Shown piece after piece: positions 8,180-17,294 of a stretch of DNA of 47,969 nucleotides (positions are counted from its first letter, which is position 1; each line of letters starts with the position of its first letter). The stretch is from JBEIGE01 sp040382055 (GTDB taxonomy: Bacteria > Pseudomonadota > Gammaproteobacteria > Burkholderiales > Burkholderiaceae_C), in contig JBEIGE010000023.1 of NCBI GenBank assembly GCA_040382055.1, forward strand, positions 1-47,969. The letters are read 5' to 3'. A program made the translations under genes and the position numbers. The notes beneath the pieces were generated by a model, which had not been told where the DNA came from, did not search any database, and worked only from the letters and a program-made list of their open reading frames with translations.

Positions 8180-11100
8180 TTACTTCACAGTCGCTTCTTT
8201 TTTGCTAGCAGGCTTTACAGGCTGCACATGGGCTACCACCTGTTTTTTCGCGTGAATCTCACTCAATGCACGCTTGTATTCGTTGGGAAACACCTTGACA
8301 AATCGGGCTCGGGCATCAGCCCAGTTGTCCAGAAGTTCTCGGGCACGCTTGCTGCCGGTCCAGCGGTTGTGGTCTTCAAGCAGGCGCTTGAGTTGGGCCT
8401 CGTCGGTCTGACCACCGTGCCAAATGGCCCGGTCCATCGTGCTTTCCTGCTCGGGTGCAGGCAACACTTTGACCAAGGACACCATGGCCGAATTACAGCG
8501 GGACGCAAATTGACCGTCCTCGTCGTAGATGTAGGCGATGCCGCCACTCATGCCCGCAGCAAAGTTTCGCCCGGTTTTACCCAACACTGCCACCGTACCG
8601 CCAGTCATGTATTCGCAGCCGTGGTCACCGGTTCCTTCCACCACCGTCGTAGCACCCGACAGTCGTACCGCAAAGCGCTCACCGGCCACGCCGCTGAAAA
8701 ATGCCTCGCCACTGGTCGCCCCGTACATGACGGTATTACCGACAATGGTGTTACGAATGGCTTCACCCCGGAAATCGATGCTGGGTCGAACCACCACACG
8801 ACCGCCTGACAGTCCCTTGCCGGTGTAGTCATTGGCGTCACCGATCAGGTACAGCGTAATGCCCTTGGCGAGGAAGGCGCCGAAAGACTGACCGCCGGTT
8901 CCCTCAAGTTGAATGCGGATGGTGTCGTCCGGCAAGCCTTCAGGCCGCACTTTGGTCAGCGCACCGGACAACATGGCTCCGACCGAACGGTTGACATTGC
9001 GCGCCATTTCCATGAACTGGACTTTTTCACCCTTGTCAATGGCAGCACGGCTCTTGGCAATCAACACGTTGTCGAGTGATTTCTCCAGTCCGTGGTCCTG
9101 CGTCAGGGTCTGGTAGCGAGGCACATCGGCGGGCACATTGGGCAGGGCAAACAACCGACTAAAGTCCAGACCGCTGGCCTTCCAGTGGGCAATGCCCTGT
9201 CGGGTGTCCAGCAGGTCAGCACGGCCGACCAAGTCATCAAATTTACGGATGCCGAGCTGCGCCATGATCTGGCGAACCTCTTCTGCAATAAAAAAGAAAT
9301 AGTTCACCACGTGTTCGGGCTTGCCAGAGAACTTCTTGCGCAGCGCCGGATCTTGCGTGGCCACGCCTACCGGGCAGGTGTTGAGGTGGCATTTGCGCAT
9401 CATGATGCAGCCTTCGACCACCAGCGGGGCGGTGGCAAAACCGAACTCATCTGCACCCAGCAGCGCGCCGATGGCGACGTCGCGACCAGTCTTCATCTGG
9501 CCGTCGGCCTGTACGCGGATGCGGCTGCGCAGACGGTTGAGCACCAGCGTTTGCTGCGTCTCGGCCAAGCCAATCTCCCAGGGACTTCCGGCATGCTTGA
9601 TTGATGACCAGGGAGAGGCACCCGTGCCACCATCGTGCCCGGCAATCACCACGTGGTCACTCTTGCATTTGGCAACACCTGCCGCAATGGTGCCCACGCC
9701 GATTTCACTGACCAGCTTGACGCTGATGCTGGCGTGCGGAGCCACATTCTTGAGATCATGAATCAGCTGTGCCAGGTCTTCAATTGAGTAAATGTCATGG
9801 TGCGGCGGTGGGGAAATCAAGCCCACACCGGGCACGCTGTAACGCAGTTTGCCTATGTAATCTGACACCTTGCCGCCTGGCAACTGTCCACCCTCACCCG
9901 GTTTGGCACCTTGCGCCATCTTGATCTGGATCTGGTCAGCGCTGGACAGGTATTCGGCTGTCACACCAAAACGGCCTGAGGCCACCTGCTTGATTTTTGA
10001 GCGCAAGGAGTCACCGTCCTGCAAGGGCAAGTCGACCTCCACCACATCCGAACCGATCACACTCTTGAGGCTCTCACCCTGTTTAATCGGAATGCCTTTG
10101 AGTTCTTGTCGGTAACGCGCCGGATCTTCACCGCCTTCGCCGGTATTACTTTTCCCGCCGATCCGGTTCATGGCTACGGCCAAAGTGGCGTGTGCCTCGG
10201 TGCTGATGGAGCCCAGCGACATGGCGCCGGTAGCAAAACGTTTGACGATTTCGCTGGCCGGCTCAACCTCGTCGACTGCAATGGCTTTGGCCGGATCAAT
10301 CCTGAATTCAAACAGGCCCCGCAGCGTCATCTGACGCTTGCTCTGGTCGTTGATGATCTGGGCGTATTCCTTGTACGTGCTCCAGTTGTTGGCGCGGGTA
10401 CTGTGCTGAAGCTTGGCAATGGCATCCGGCGTCCACATGTGCTCCTCACCGCGCGCACGCCAAGCGTATTCACCACCAGCATCGAGCATGTTGACCAGCA
10501 CCGGGTCTGTACCGAAAGCGCTCTTGTGAATGCGGATGGATTCCTCGGCAATCTCAAAAATGCCGATTCCTTCAATCCGGCTCGGGGTTCCGGTGAAGTA
10601 CTTGCCGATGGTTTCGCTGTTCAGGCCTATGGCTTCAAACAGCTGTGCGCCACAGTAACTCATATAGGTGGAGACACCCATTTTTGACATGATTTTGGAC
10701 AGGCCTTTGCCGACAGCCTTGACATAGTTATAAATGGCCTTCTCGGCGCTCAGGTCACCCGGCAGGTCTTTATGAATGCTGGCCAGGGTTTCCATGGCCA
10801 AGTAGGGATGGACAGCCTCCGCGCCGTAGCCAGCCAGAACGCCAAAGTGATGCACCTCGCGCGCAGTACCGGTTTCCACCACCAAACCGGCCATGGTGCG
10901 CATGCCCTCGCGCACCAGATGCTGGTGAATGGCACTCAGGGCCAACAAGGCGGGAATAGCCACTTGAGTCGCAGTAACCGCGCGGTCGCTGATGATGAGT
11001 ATGTTTTTACCACTCCTGATGGCGTCAACAGCCTCGGCGCACAAGGAGGCGAGTTTGGCCTCTACGCCTTCATGCCCCCATTCAATCGGGTAGGTGATGT

Positions 11101-12943
11101 CCAGTGTGTAACTCCGAAACTTCCCCTGGGTATGCTGCTCGATGTGACGCAGCTTGTTCATGTCGGCAAAGTCAAGGATGGGCTGGGACACTTCCAGGCG
11201 CATCGGCGGGTTGACCTGGTTGATGTCCAGCAGATTGGGCTTGGGGCCGATGAACGACACCAGGCTCATCACAATGGCCTCACGGATTGGATCGATGGGC
11301 GGGTTGGTCACCTGCGCAAACAACTGTTTGAAGTAGTTGTAAAGCGGCTTGTTTTTGTCCGACAGAACGGCCAAGGGGCTATCGTTGCCCATGGAGCCAA
11401 TGGCTTCTTCACCGGCTGCGGCCATCGGCGCGATGAGAAACTTCAGGTCTTCTTGGGTAAAGCCAAAGGCTTGCTGGCGGTCGAGCAGGCTGACTTTGTC
11501 AGACGTACGCGCAAGTTTGTACTTGCTCTCCTCAGCTTTTGTGCTCGATCGACGCTCTTTGAAACTAACATCGTCGAGTTTGATGCGCAAGTTCTCTATC
11601 CACTGCTTATAAGGCTTGCTATTGGCCAGTCCTGACTTGAGTTCCTCATCGTCAATCATGCGACCCTGTTCCAGATCAATCAGGAACATCTTGCCGGGCT
11701 GTAGTCGCCACTTGCGCACAATCTTGTTTTCTGGCACCGACAGCACCCCGGACTCGGAGCCCATGATGACCAGATCATCGTCGGTGATGCAGTAGCGCGA
11801 CGGGCGCAAGCCGTTACGATCCAGGGTCGCGCCAATCTGGCGACCATCTGTAAACACAATGCTGGCCGGGCCATCCCAGGGCTCAAGCATGGCGGCGTGA
11901 TATTCATAAAAGGCCTTACGCCGCTCGTCCATGGTGGTGTGCTGTTCCCAGGGCTCTGGGATCATCATCATGACCGCTTGGCTGATCGGGTAGCCCGACA
12001 TGGTCAGCAGTTCTAGGCAGTTATCAAACGTGGCCGTGTCTGACTGGTCGGCAAAGCTGATCGGGTAGAGCTTTTGCAAATCCGCCCCCAAAACAGGGGA
12101 GGACATCACGCCCTCCCTGGCCTTCATCCAGTTGTAATTTCCCTTGACGGTGTTGATCTCACCGTTGTGCGCCACATAGCGGTAAGGATGGGCCAGCGGC
12201 CACTCTGGAAAGGTGTTGGTAGAGAAACGCTGGTGCACCAAGCCCAGCGCTGAGACGCATCGTTCGTCCTGCAGATCCAGGTAGTAACTGCCTACCTGGT
12301 CAGCCAGCAACAGGCCTTTGTAGACCACCGTACGACTGGACATGCTGGGCACGTAATACTCTTTGCCATGTTTGAGCTGCAGGTTACCAATGGCTTTGCT
12401 GGCAGTTTTGCGGATCACGTACAGCTTGCGCTCGAGGGCGTCCTGCACAATGACATCGTTGCCCCGTCCGATAAAAACCTGCTTGAGCAAAGGCTCTTTT
12501 GCGCGCACAGTGGGTGACATCGGCATGTCCCGATTCACAGGCACGTCGCGCCAGCCCAGCAACACCTGGCCTTCAGCGCGGATGGCACGTTCCATTTCTT
12601 GCTCGCAAGCCAGCCGGGAAGCATTTTCTTTGGGTAAAAAGATCATGCCCACGCCGTATTCACCCGGAGGCGGCAGCTCTACGCCCTGCTTGGCCATCTC
12701 GGCTCGGTACAGCTGATCCGGCAACTGAATCAAAATACCAGCGCCGTCGCCCATGAGCTTGTCAGCCCCGACCGCGCCACGGTGGTCCAGGTTTTCCAGA
12801 ATCTTGAGGGCGCCCTGGACGATGGCATGCGACTTCTTTCCCTTGATGTGCGCGACAAAACCCACACCACAAGCGTCGTGCTCGTTGCCGGAGGAATACA
12901 AACCGTTGTCCTGAAGATACTTGATCTCGGCTGGCGTCGTCAT
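8180..12943 (-). CDS. gltB: Glutamate synthase (NADPH) large subunit GltB
   Basis: 1587-residue alpha subunit that makes two glutamates from glutamine and 2-oxoglutarate, the assimilation step paired with glutamine synthetase. The N-terminal amidotransferase nucleophile is expected to be Cys25 (HDACGVGF), implying removal of a 24-residue propeptide. The central FMN-binding synthase domain contains the 3Fe-4S ligand run CIMMRKCHLNTCPVG. The C-terminal GXGXG beta-helix domain is glycine rich (GDHGCEYMTGGTVAVLG). Length is normal. ATG 12943 is preceded by TAGGAG. A candidate promoter lies at 12975-13003. Confidence 0.98.
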   Translation of the reverse strand: MTTPAEIKYLQDNGLYSSGNEHDACGVGFVAHIKGKKSHAIVQGALKILENLDHRGAVGADKLMGDGAGILIQLPDQLYRAEMAKQGVELPPPGEYGVGMIFLPKENASRLACEQEMERAIRAEGQVLLGWRDVPVNRDMPMSPTVRAKEPLLKQVFIGRGNDVIVQDALERKLYVIRKTASKAIGNLQLKHGKEYYVPSMSSRTVVYKGLLLADQVGSYYLDLQDERCVSALGLVHQRFSTNTFPEWPLAHPYRYVAHNGEINTVKGNYNWMKAREGVMSSPVLGADLQKLYPISFADQSDTATFDNCLELLTMSGYPISQAVMMMIPEPWEQHTTMDERRKAFYEYHAAMLEPWDGPASIVFTDGRQIGATLDRNGLRPSRYCITDDDLVIMGSESGVLSVPENKIVRKWRLQPGKMFLIDLEQGRMIDDEELKSGLANSKPYKQWIENLRIKLDDVSFKERRSSTKAEESKYKLARTSDKVSLLDRQQAFGFTQEDLKFLIAPMAAAGEEAIGSMGNDSPLAVLSDKNKPLYNYFKQLFAQVTNPPIDPIREAIVMSLVSFIGPKPNLLDINQVNPPMRLEVSQPILDFADMNKLRHIEQHTQGKFRSYTLDITYPIEWGHEGVEAKLASLCAEAVDAIRSGKNILIISDRAVTATQVAIPALLALSAIHQHLVREGMRTMAGLVVETGTAREVHHFGVLAGYGAEAVHPYLAMETLASIHKDLPGDLSAEKAIYNYVKAVGKGLSKIMSKMGVSTYMSYCGAQLFEAIGLNSETIGKYFTGTPSRIEGIGIFEIAEESIRIHKSAFGTDPVLVNMLDAGGEYAWRARGEEHMWTPDAIAKLQHSTRANNWSTYKEYAQIINDQSKRQMTLRGLFEFRIDPAKAIAVDEVEPASEIVKRFATGAMSLGSISTEAHATLAVAMNRIGGKSNTGEGGEDPARYRQELKGIPIKQGESLKSVIGSDVVEVDLPLQDGDSLRSKIKQVASGRFGVTAEYLSSADQIQIKMAQGAKPGEGGQLPGGKVSDYIGKLRYSVPGVGLISPPPHHDIYSIEDLAQLIHDLKNVAPHASISVKLVSEIGVGTIAAGVAKCKSDHVVIAGHDGGTGASPWSSIKHAGSPWEIGLAETQQTLVLNRLRSRIRVQADGQMKTGRDVAIGALLGADEFGFATAPLVVEGCIMMRKCHLNTCPVGVATQDPALRKKFSGKPEHVVNYFFFIAEEVRQIMAQLGIRKFDDLVGRADLLDTRQGIAHWKASGLDFSRLFALPNVPADVPRYQTLTQDHGLEKSLDNVLIAKSRAAIDKGEKVQFMEMARNVNRSVGAMLSGALTKVRPEGLPDDTIRIQLEGTGGQSFGAFLAKGITLYLIGDANDYTGKGLSGGRVVVRPSIDFRGEAIRNTIVGNTVMYGATSGEAFFSGVAGERFAVRLSGATTVVEGTGDHGCEYMTGGTVAVLGKTGRNFAAGMSGGIAYIYDEDGQFASRCNSAMVSLVKVLPAPEQESTMDRAIWHGGQTDEAQLKRLLEDHNRWTGSKRARELLDNWADARARFVKVFPNEYKRALSEIHAKKQVVAHVQPVKPASKKEATVK

Positions 12944-12974
12944 GGCGCGCTCCTAAAATTTCGAAGGGATAGGG

Positions 12975-13003
12975 AGCATAGTCCAGAGCAACAACAATGC
13001 CAA
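12975..13003 (-). promoter_or_regulatory. Candidate gltBD promoter, sigma-54-like overlapping sigma-70-like
   Basis: On the minus strand TGGCATTGTTGTTGCT (13002-12987) fits the sigma-54 layout: GG and GC are separated by 10 bases, and the -12 block TTGCT matches. The same stretch offers a sigma-70 reading: TTGGCA, a 17-base spacer and TATGCT (12980-12975). Either would start the transcript about 25-35 bases before gltB. I see no NtrC-type dyad nearby. These are pattern matches only. Confidence 0.5.
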
Positions 13004-13010
13004 GCAGAAT

Positions 13011-13047
13011 AATTGGGGTCAGATTCCAATTAATTTTCAAAAATTAA
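13011..13047 (+). repeat. RAYT-associated palindrome, two adjacent inverted repeats
   Basis: Two inverted repeats lie almost back to back. The first is AATTGG (13011-13016), nine bases containing GGTCAGATT, then CCAATT (13026-13031). The second is TTAATTTT (13030-13037), CA, AAAATTAA (13040-13047). The GGGGTCAGATTC core is a motif I associate with Y1-type transposase genes in proteobacteria, and the transposase gene ends about 65 bases away. It is probably the element's recognition hairpin. I found only this copy in the window. Confidence 0.55.
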
Positions 13048-13112
13048 AAAACAAGCTTATTGGGGACGCATCAAATCTTATAGCAAACTAACTATTGCCA
13101 TAAATGGAATGG

Positions 13113-13829
13113 CTATTTTTTATCTAAATTTCTTACTGGAGATAACGCCAAGGTCGGCCTGCCTGCACGGCCCTTGGTCGCGCGGCGACTGGTCTTTTTT
13201 TGCAACTCCCCTAAAAAGTCCGGTTCGCCAAGTGCCCATCCGCGCAGAGCCGACTCCGTGAGGGCCGTCTGTTGGGTGACATTTACACCCGCGCGCACCA
13301 ATTCGGAATATGCCGCTTCCCGGGCGAAAGGTGTGTTGCCAAGCTCCCAATACAGGGCGTGCGGCGTGATCAGCCTGTCCGCCCGCAAACCCATATAGTG
13401 GGCATGGCTGGACCAGGGATAGTCTTGGGAAAGTGTCACCATGCCAGCGCGCACCGGGTTGAGATCGATGTAGGCCATGCAAGCCAAGAGGTAGAGGTCG
13501 GTCTGGATCAGGGTGGACTTGTAGCGCCCCTCCCAGAGAGTACCGCTGCGCGCATGCGCTGAATTGAAAAAACGGACATAGCGCCGCCCCAAGGCTTGCA
13601 TCATTTTTGGCAAACTATCAATGCCTGCTGGTGTGGCCAAGAGATGGAAATGATTGTCCATGAGCACATAGGCATGAACCGCGACTTCAAAACGCTGCGC
13701 GTTGTCGTACAGCAACTCCAGCAGAAACTCGCGATCGGCCACACTGGCAAAGATGGGCTGTCGGTTATTGCCCCGCTGGATCACATGGTGCGGGTAGCCT
13801 GGGACAGTAAGACGGGGCAAACGCGCCAT
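13113..13829 (-). mobile_element. REP-associated tyrosine transposase (RAYT, Y1_Tnp/HUH family)
   Basis: 238-residue single-strand DNA transposase of the IS200/IS605-related Y1 family. The RAYT-type N-terminus (RLPRLTVPGYPHHVIQRGNNRQPIF), the HUH metal-binding motif NHFHLL (His60, His62), the RRYVRFFNSAHARSGTLWEGRYKS segment and the YIDLNPVRAGMV block are all intact. Tyr84 is a plausible catalytic tyrosine, not verified. ATG 13829 is preferred over an in-frame TTG at 13844. It is a lone gene without a TnpB partner. RAYTs are usually vertically kept and act on short REP hairpins; the palindrome at 13011-13047 is the obvious candidate here. Confidence 0.88.
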
Positions 13830-13924
13830 GGTTTTGAGGGCCAAACGGCCAGGTTTCAGCTCATGACCAAATAACGACCGGGCCTTGGCGACAGTCGCTT
13901 AGAACTGTTCCAGCAGAAATCCTG

Positions 13925-14389
13925 TTATTTCACCACCACAGGCGCTTTGGTGACGCGGACTTTACCGCCCGAAGAAACAATAATGACCTTGTCGCCCGGC
14001 TCCAACACTTCGCCACCCTTGGCTTGAACGATCGCCCGACGGTCGCCGTTTTTGAGCTGCACCAGAATTTCAAACGCATCCTCACGTGTGCTTACCTTCT
14101 CGATCGCATTACCAGCGGCCGCGCCGGCAACTGCTGCCAGCACGCCGGCAATCTGGTTCGTGCTCTGATTGCCCCCGGAACCATAGCCCGCCAGACCTCC
14201 GACCACACCGCCTACCGTGCCACCAATGCCGCTTTGAGAGCCAGCGACCGTGACTGTGCGAATGGACAGCAACGTGCCGTCTTCCACTGTGGACATGCGC
14301 TGCGCATCTGCGCGGCTGATCACATCAGGACTGCTGGTAGAACACGCAGCAAGGAACAACACCAAACTCAACGCAAACACATTCTTCAT
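13925..14389 (-). CDS. SlyB/Pcp-like outer-membrane lipoprotein with glycine zipper
   Basis: 154-residue lipoprotein. A short signal peptide ends in lipobox LAAC (Cys16). From about residue 50 to 97 there is a glycine-zipper double segment (GIGGTVGGVVGGLAGYGSGG, then AGVLAAVAGAAAGNAIE), as in the glycine zipper 2TM domain of SlyB and Pcp proteins. A C-terminal beta-rich part (ILVQLKNGDRRAIVQAKGG) resembles the SlyB tail. SlyB proteins help envelope integrity under stress; that role is only inferred. ATG 14389 follows AAAGGC. It stands between the RAYT gene and the pil/aro chain, with 165 bases upstream to the methyltransferase stop. Confidence 0.85.
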   Translation of the reverse strand: MKNVFALSLVLFLAACSTSSPDVISRADAQRMSTVEDGTLLSIRTVTVAGSQSGIGGTVGGVVGGLAGYGSGGNQSTNQIAGVLAAVAGAAAGNAIEKVSTREDAFEILVQLKNGDRRAIVQAKGGEVLEPGDKVIIVSSGGKVRVTKAPVVVK

Positions 14390-14554
14390 GATTCAGCCTT
14401 TAAAAAAACCAATTTCCGGACGAGACACCCAAGATCGGGGCCATTGTCTAACGCCCCACTTGCACTGGGGTTGACCGCTGTCAATGACAAGCTTACGTGA
14501 GTAACCGGGCTGACTGTCCGGCTCAAAGAGCAGCACTTCATTTGGGTAAACAGT

Positions 14555-15463
14555 TTAAGCCTGCTCCAGGTGGTGGAATCTGGTTTTGATCAGCTCTGTC
14601 AAACCAAGTTCCGCCAAAAGGGCGCATAAACGCTCTGCAGCGGACTTCCTGGGTTTACCCGTGGCCCGCGCGATGATCAATTCGTTCTTCAAACTGTGCT
14701 CCCAGCCGACAAGCTCGGTCACAGTGACTTGGTAGCCCAAGGCTTCAAGATACAGGCAACGCAGCACATTGGTAATCTGGCTACCCATTTCACGGGTATG
14801 CAAAGGGTGACGCCATAGCTCGGCCAGGGGTGTTCGGGACAAGGACTGGGCCTTGTGCTGATTCAGGCTGCGGGCGACTTCTGCTTGGCAGCAAGGCACC
14901 AAAACCATGTAACGTGCCTGCTTGTGCAGTCCGAAAGCAATGGCGTCGTCGGTGGCAGTGTCGCAAGCGTGCAGGGCGGTAACAATGTCGATGCGTTGCG
15001 GCAACTCGGCACTGTGGGCAGACTCAGCCGCGCTGATATTGAGGAAAGTCATGCGCTCAAACCCCAGGCGCTGGGCTAAATCACGCGACTTTTGGACCAA
15101 TTCGGCCCGGGTTTCTATGCCGTAGACGTAGCCTGGATGCTTCTTAAAAAAGAGGTCGTAAATAATGAACCCCAAATACGACTTGCCGGCTCCATGATCA
15201 GCCAAGGTAAGGCCCTTAGCCCCAGAAACTGGTGCCAAGCTTGGGTTCGTAGACAGATCCAATAGCAGCTTTTCAATGAACTGATACAGATGGTAGACCT
15301 GCTTGAGTTTGCGCCTCGAGTCCTGGTTAAGTTGCCCGTCCCGCGTGAGAATGTGCAGTTCCTTGAGTAATTCGATGGACTGACCCTCACGCACTTCATG
15401 CGCTACTCTGGTTTGAGAATTGGCCTGGGTTTTGGAAGGTGAAGCAGCAGAACGCTTGGTCAT
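14555..15463 (-). CDS. SAM-dependent methyltransferase, Methyltransf_32-type
   Basis: 302-residue class I methyltransferase of unknown substrate. The SAM-binding glycine motif is LADHGAGKSYLGF (about 87-99), followed by an acidic YGIETRAELVQKS strand. LHACDTATDDAIAFG (164-178) and VPCCQ (189-193) are hallmarks of the group that includes GSTCD/METTL25 and TRM13-like proteins, some of which methylate RNA or protein. The N-terminal 30 residues are basic and low complexity. ATG 15463 overlaps the DUF1415 stop as ATGA. It is the last gene of the chain that begins at pilM. Function beyond methyl transfer is not predictable. Confidence 0.8.
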   Translation of the reverse strand: MTKRSAASPSKTQANSQTRVAHEVREGQSIELLKELHILTRDGQLNQDSRRKLKQVYHLYQFIEKLLLDLSTNPSLAPVSGAKGLTLADHGAGKSYLGFIIYDLFFKKHPGYVYGIETRAELVQKSRDLAQRLGFERMTFLNISAAESAHSAELPQRIDIVTALHACDTATDDAIAFGLHKQARYMVLVPCCQAEVARSLNQHKAQSLSRTPLAELWRHPLHTREMGSQITNVLRCLYLEALGYQVTVTELVGWEHSLKNELIIARATGKPRKSAAERLCALLAELGLTELIKTRFHHLEQA

Positions 15464-16017
15464 ATTGATTTGGTCTCAGATGACTTGTTGTTGAGAGCCT
15501 CCCACCCACCAGGCCCCAGAGTCTGCAGCGTCTGGATGTTTTTCTCATAAATCGCAACGGCCTGCGGAAAACTGGCCACCGCCTTGTCGATGCTGTCTTC
15601 GCGCAACAGGTGCAGCGTGGGATACGGCGAGCGGTTGGTAAAGTTACTGATGTCTTCCTTGGGCACGCCTGCAAACTGGTAACAGGGATGAAAACTGGCC
15701 AACTGGATCACGCCCTGGAGCCGTTGGCGCTTGAGCAAGCGGTTTGCCTGGTACAGGAAATCATTGAAATCCAGAAACTCTTCAAGCACCCCAGGCGCTA
15801 TTAAAAGTGTAGTATCACGCTCTTTTGGATCAAGGGCCAGCAAGGCTTTTATCTCTGCATCGAGCACATCAAGCAGCTCAGTAGCGCTCGAAGCGTGGCA
15901 TACAGCATAGTGAATTTGTCCTTTGACATGCACCGCTTTGGCAAACGGGCATAGATTAAGCCCGATGACCACACGCTCGAGCCAGACCCGGGTGGCATCG
16001 ATGTAAACATCGGTCAC
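15460..16017 (-). CDS. DUF1415 family protein
   Basis: 185-residue conserved protein of unknown function. The N-terminal ATRVWLERVVIGLNLCPFAKAV segment, with a conserved Cys23-Pro, and FNDFLYQANRLLKRQRLQGVIQLASFHP are typical of DUF1415. A late SPYPTLHLLREDSIDKAV motif fits as well. It looks cytosolic, with no signal peptide or transmembrane segment. It starts with GTG at 16017 overlapping the MFS stop (GTGA), and its own stop overlaps the methyltransferase start. Tight coupling to both neighbours suggests coordinated expression but does not reveal a role. Confidence 0.85.
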   Translation of the reverse strand: MTDVYIDATRVWLERVVIGLNLCPFAKAVHVKGQIHYAVCHASSATELLDVLDAEIKALLALDPKERDTTLLIAPGVLEEFLDFNDFLYQANRLLKRQRLQGVIQLASFHPCYQFAGVPKEDISNFTNRSPYPTLHLLREDSIDKAVASFPQAVAIYEKNIQTLQTLGPGGWEALNNKSSETKSI

Positions 16018-17294
16018 TTGGGTGTCTCAGGATGGGGCATGAACGTCATTTTATCGATGTGCGTTCTCTTGTTGAGTCTGTCCAGCATCAGAGACAAGGC
16101 AACGCCCAGAACACAGCTTGCACCAGTCATAGCCCAGGTCCATTGCCAGCCGCCTACCCGACCCGCCACCCAGGCCACGAGCGGCGGGCCACAGAACTGC
16201 CCCAGGGCAGACCACTGCTGCATCCAGCCCACTGTGGTCGAGACCGTCCCTTCATCAGGTGCGGCTTTCACAGCAAGGGTAAACAGTGTGCCGGGAATAA
16301 CGCCACCCACCATTGAAAAAATCATCAGACATACCAACCGAACACTTGCCGGCAGGCCCTGCCCTTGTGCTGACAACGGCCAAGTGGCATAGGCGCCCAG
16401 GACACAGATTCCCATCACGAAAAATCCCACGATGAGGAGCCGATGCGGTAGAACCCCGCGCTGAAGAATTTTTCCCGAGGCCACGTTGCCCAGCATATTG
16501 ACCCCCGCCACCCCGGCGGTGAGCCAAGCCGTCACGCCCGCAGACCAGCCCGTCTGGCTGTAGATGGTGGGCAGGAAACCAATCACCGCCAACCATTGGC
16601 TGGAATACATCGCAAAGCACAAGGCCACCAGCCAAGGACCGGGGGTGCTCAGCGTTCTGTACAGGCGCGCCTTCCATGCGGTTTGCGGTTGTTGAGCGTT
16701 CAAAGAAGCCGGACTGGACAGATCTGCGGGAATACCGCGCCACGCCCATGCGGCCATAGCCAATGTCAGCAAGCCCATCAACCCCCACCAACCCTGCCAG
16801 CCGAGCAGGTCAATCACCACAGGCCCTGTGAGCAGGGACAGGGCTGTACCCATGGGCATATAAGTACCCCAGAGCCCCAACATCACGCTCAGGCGCCGGG
16901 CCGGAACCCACTTGCGTATCAGCCCGGGTGCAGGCATGGTGACCAGTAAAAAGCCAAAGCCCTCAAGCGCACGCAACACCAAAAGAGCAGGCACGCTCTG
17001 CATCCAGGCCCCTGCGACGGAGGCCGCCGACAGTAGCAGCAAACCGGTGGTCAAGCTTCGCTTGAGCCCCCAGCCATCGGCAGCAAGACCAACCGCCAGC
17101 CCGAGCGTCATGCCCGCAAGCTGAACCAGTGACAGTAAAAAACCGGCTTGCACGAGCGAAATGTCCAGGGTCTCACGCAATACTGGCAAGGCCGGGGGCA
17201 GTTTTCCGATGTGCAGAGCCGCACATACACCAGCCAGAATGACCAGCGTTGCAGGGCTGACATGGGCAGACCCCGTCGCGGCAATACCCTTCAT
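16014..17294 (-). CDS. MFS transporter (CynX/NimT-like)
   Basis: 426-residue inner-membrane major facilitator with 12 predicted hydrophobic segments and a cytoplasmic centre after segment six (PADLSSPASLNAQQPQTAWKARLYR). The loop-2 signature is present in variant form (GLAVGLAADGWGLKRSLTTG). General style resembles CynX/NimT and related organic-anion or cyanate exporters; the substrate is unknown. ATG 17294 overlaps the dgt stop (ATGA), and its stop overlaps DUF1415. A transporter between dgt and DUF1415 is not part of the canonical pil-aro cluster, so it may be a lineage-specific addition. Confidence 0.85.
   Translation of the reverse strand: MKGIAATGSAHVSPATLVILAGVCAALHIGKLPPALPVLRETLDISLVQAGFLLSLVQLAGMTLGLAVGLAADGWGLKRSLTTGLLLLSAASVAGAWMQSVPALLVLRALEGFGFLLVTMPAPGLIRKWVPARRLSVMLGLWGTYMPMGTALSLLTGPVVIDLLGWQGWWGLMGLLTLAMAAWAWRGIPADLSSPASLNAQQPQTAWKARLYRTLSTPGPWLVALCFAMYSSQWLAVIGFLPTIYSQTGWSAGVTAWLTAGVAGVNMLGNVASGKILQRGVLPHRLLIVGFFVMGICVLGAYATWPLSAQGQGLPASVRLVCLMIFSMVGGVIPGTLFTLAVKAAPDEGTVSTTVGWMQQWSALGQFCGPPLVAWVAGRVGGWQWTWAMTGASCVLGVALSLMLDRLNKRTHIDKMTFMPHPETPK

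Noticed and set aside
7400..8809. 469-codon open frame antisense to gltD and gltB
   Set aside because: Crosses two well-supported genes on the opposite strand and shows no family features.
13113..13829. Complete insertion sequence with tnpB
   Set aside because: Only the HUH transposase is present; no tnpB and no full element ends, so RAYT is the better label.
14471..14493. TGTCA-A-TGACA dyad upstream of the SlyB-like gene
   Set aside because: Short arms and no match to the promoter position; too weak to call an operator.
14510..14554. Hairpin with CCGG arms after the methyltransferase gene as terminator
   Set aside because: Short stem with no T-tract; not convincing.
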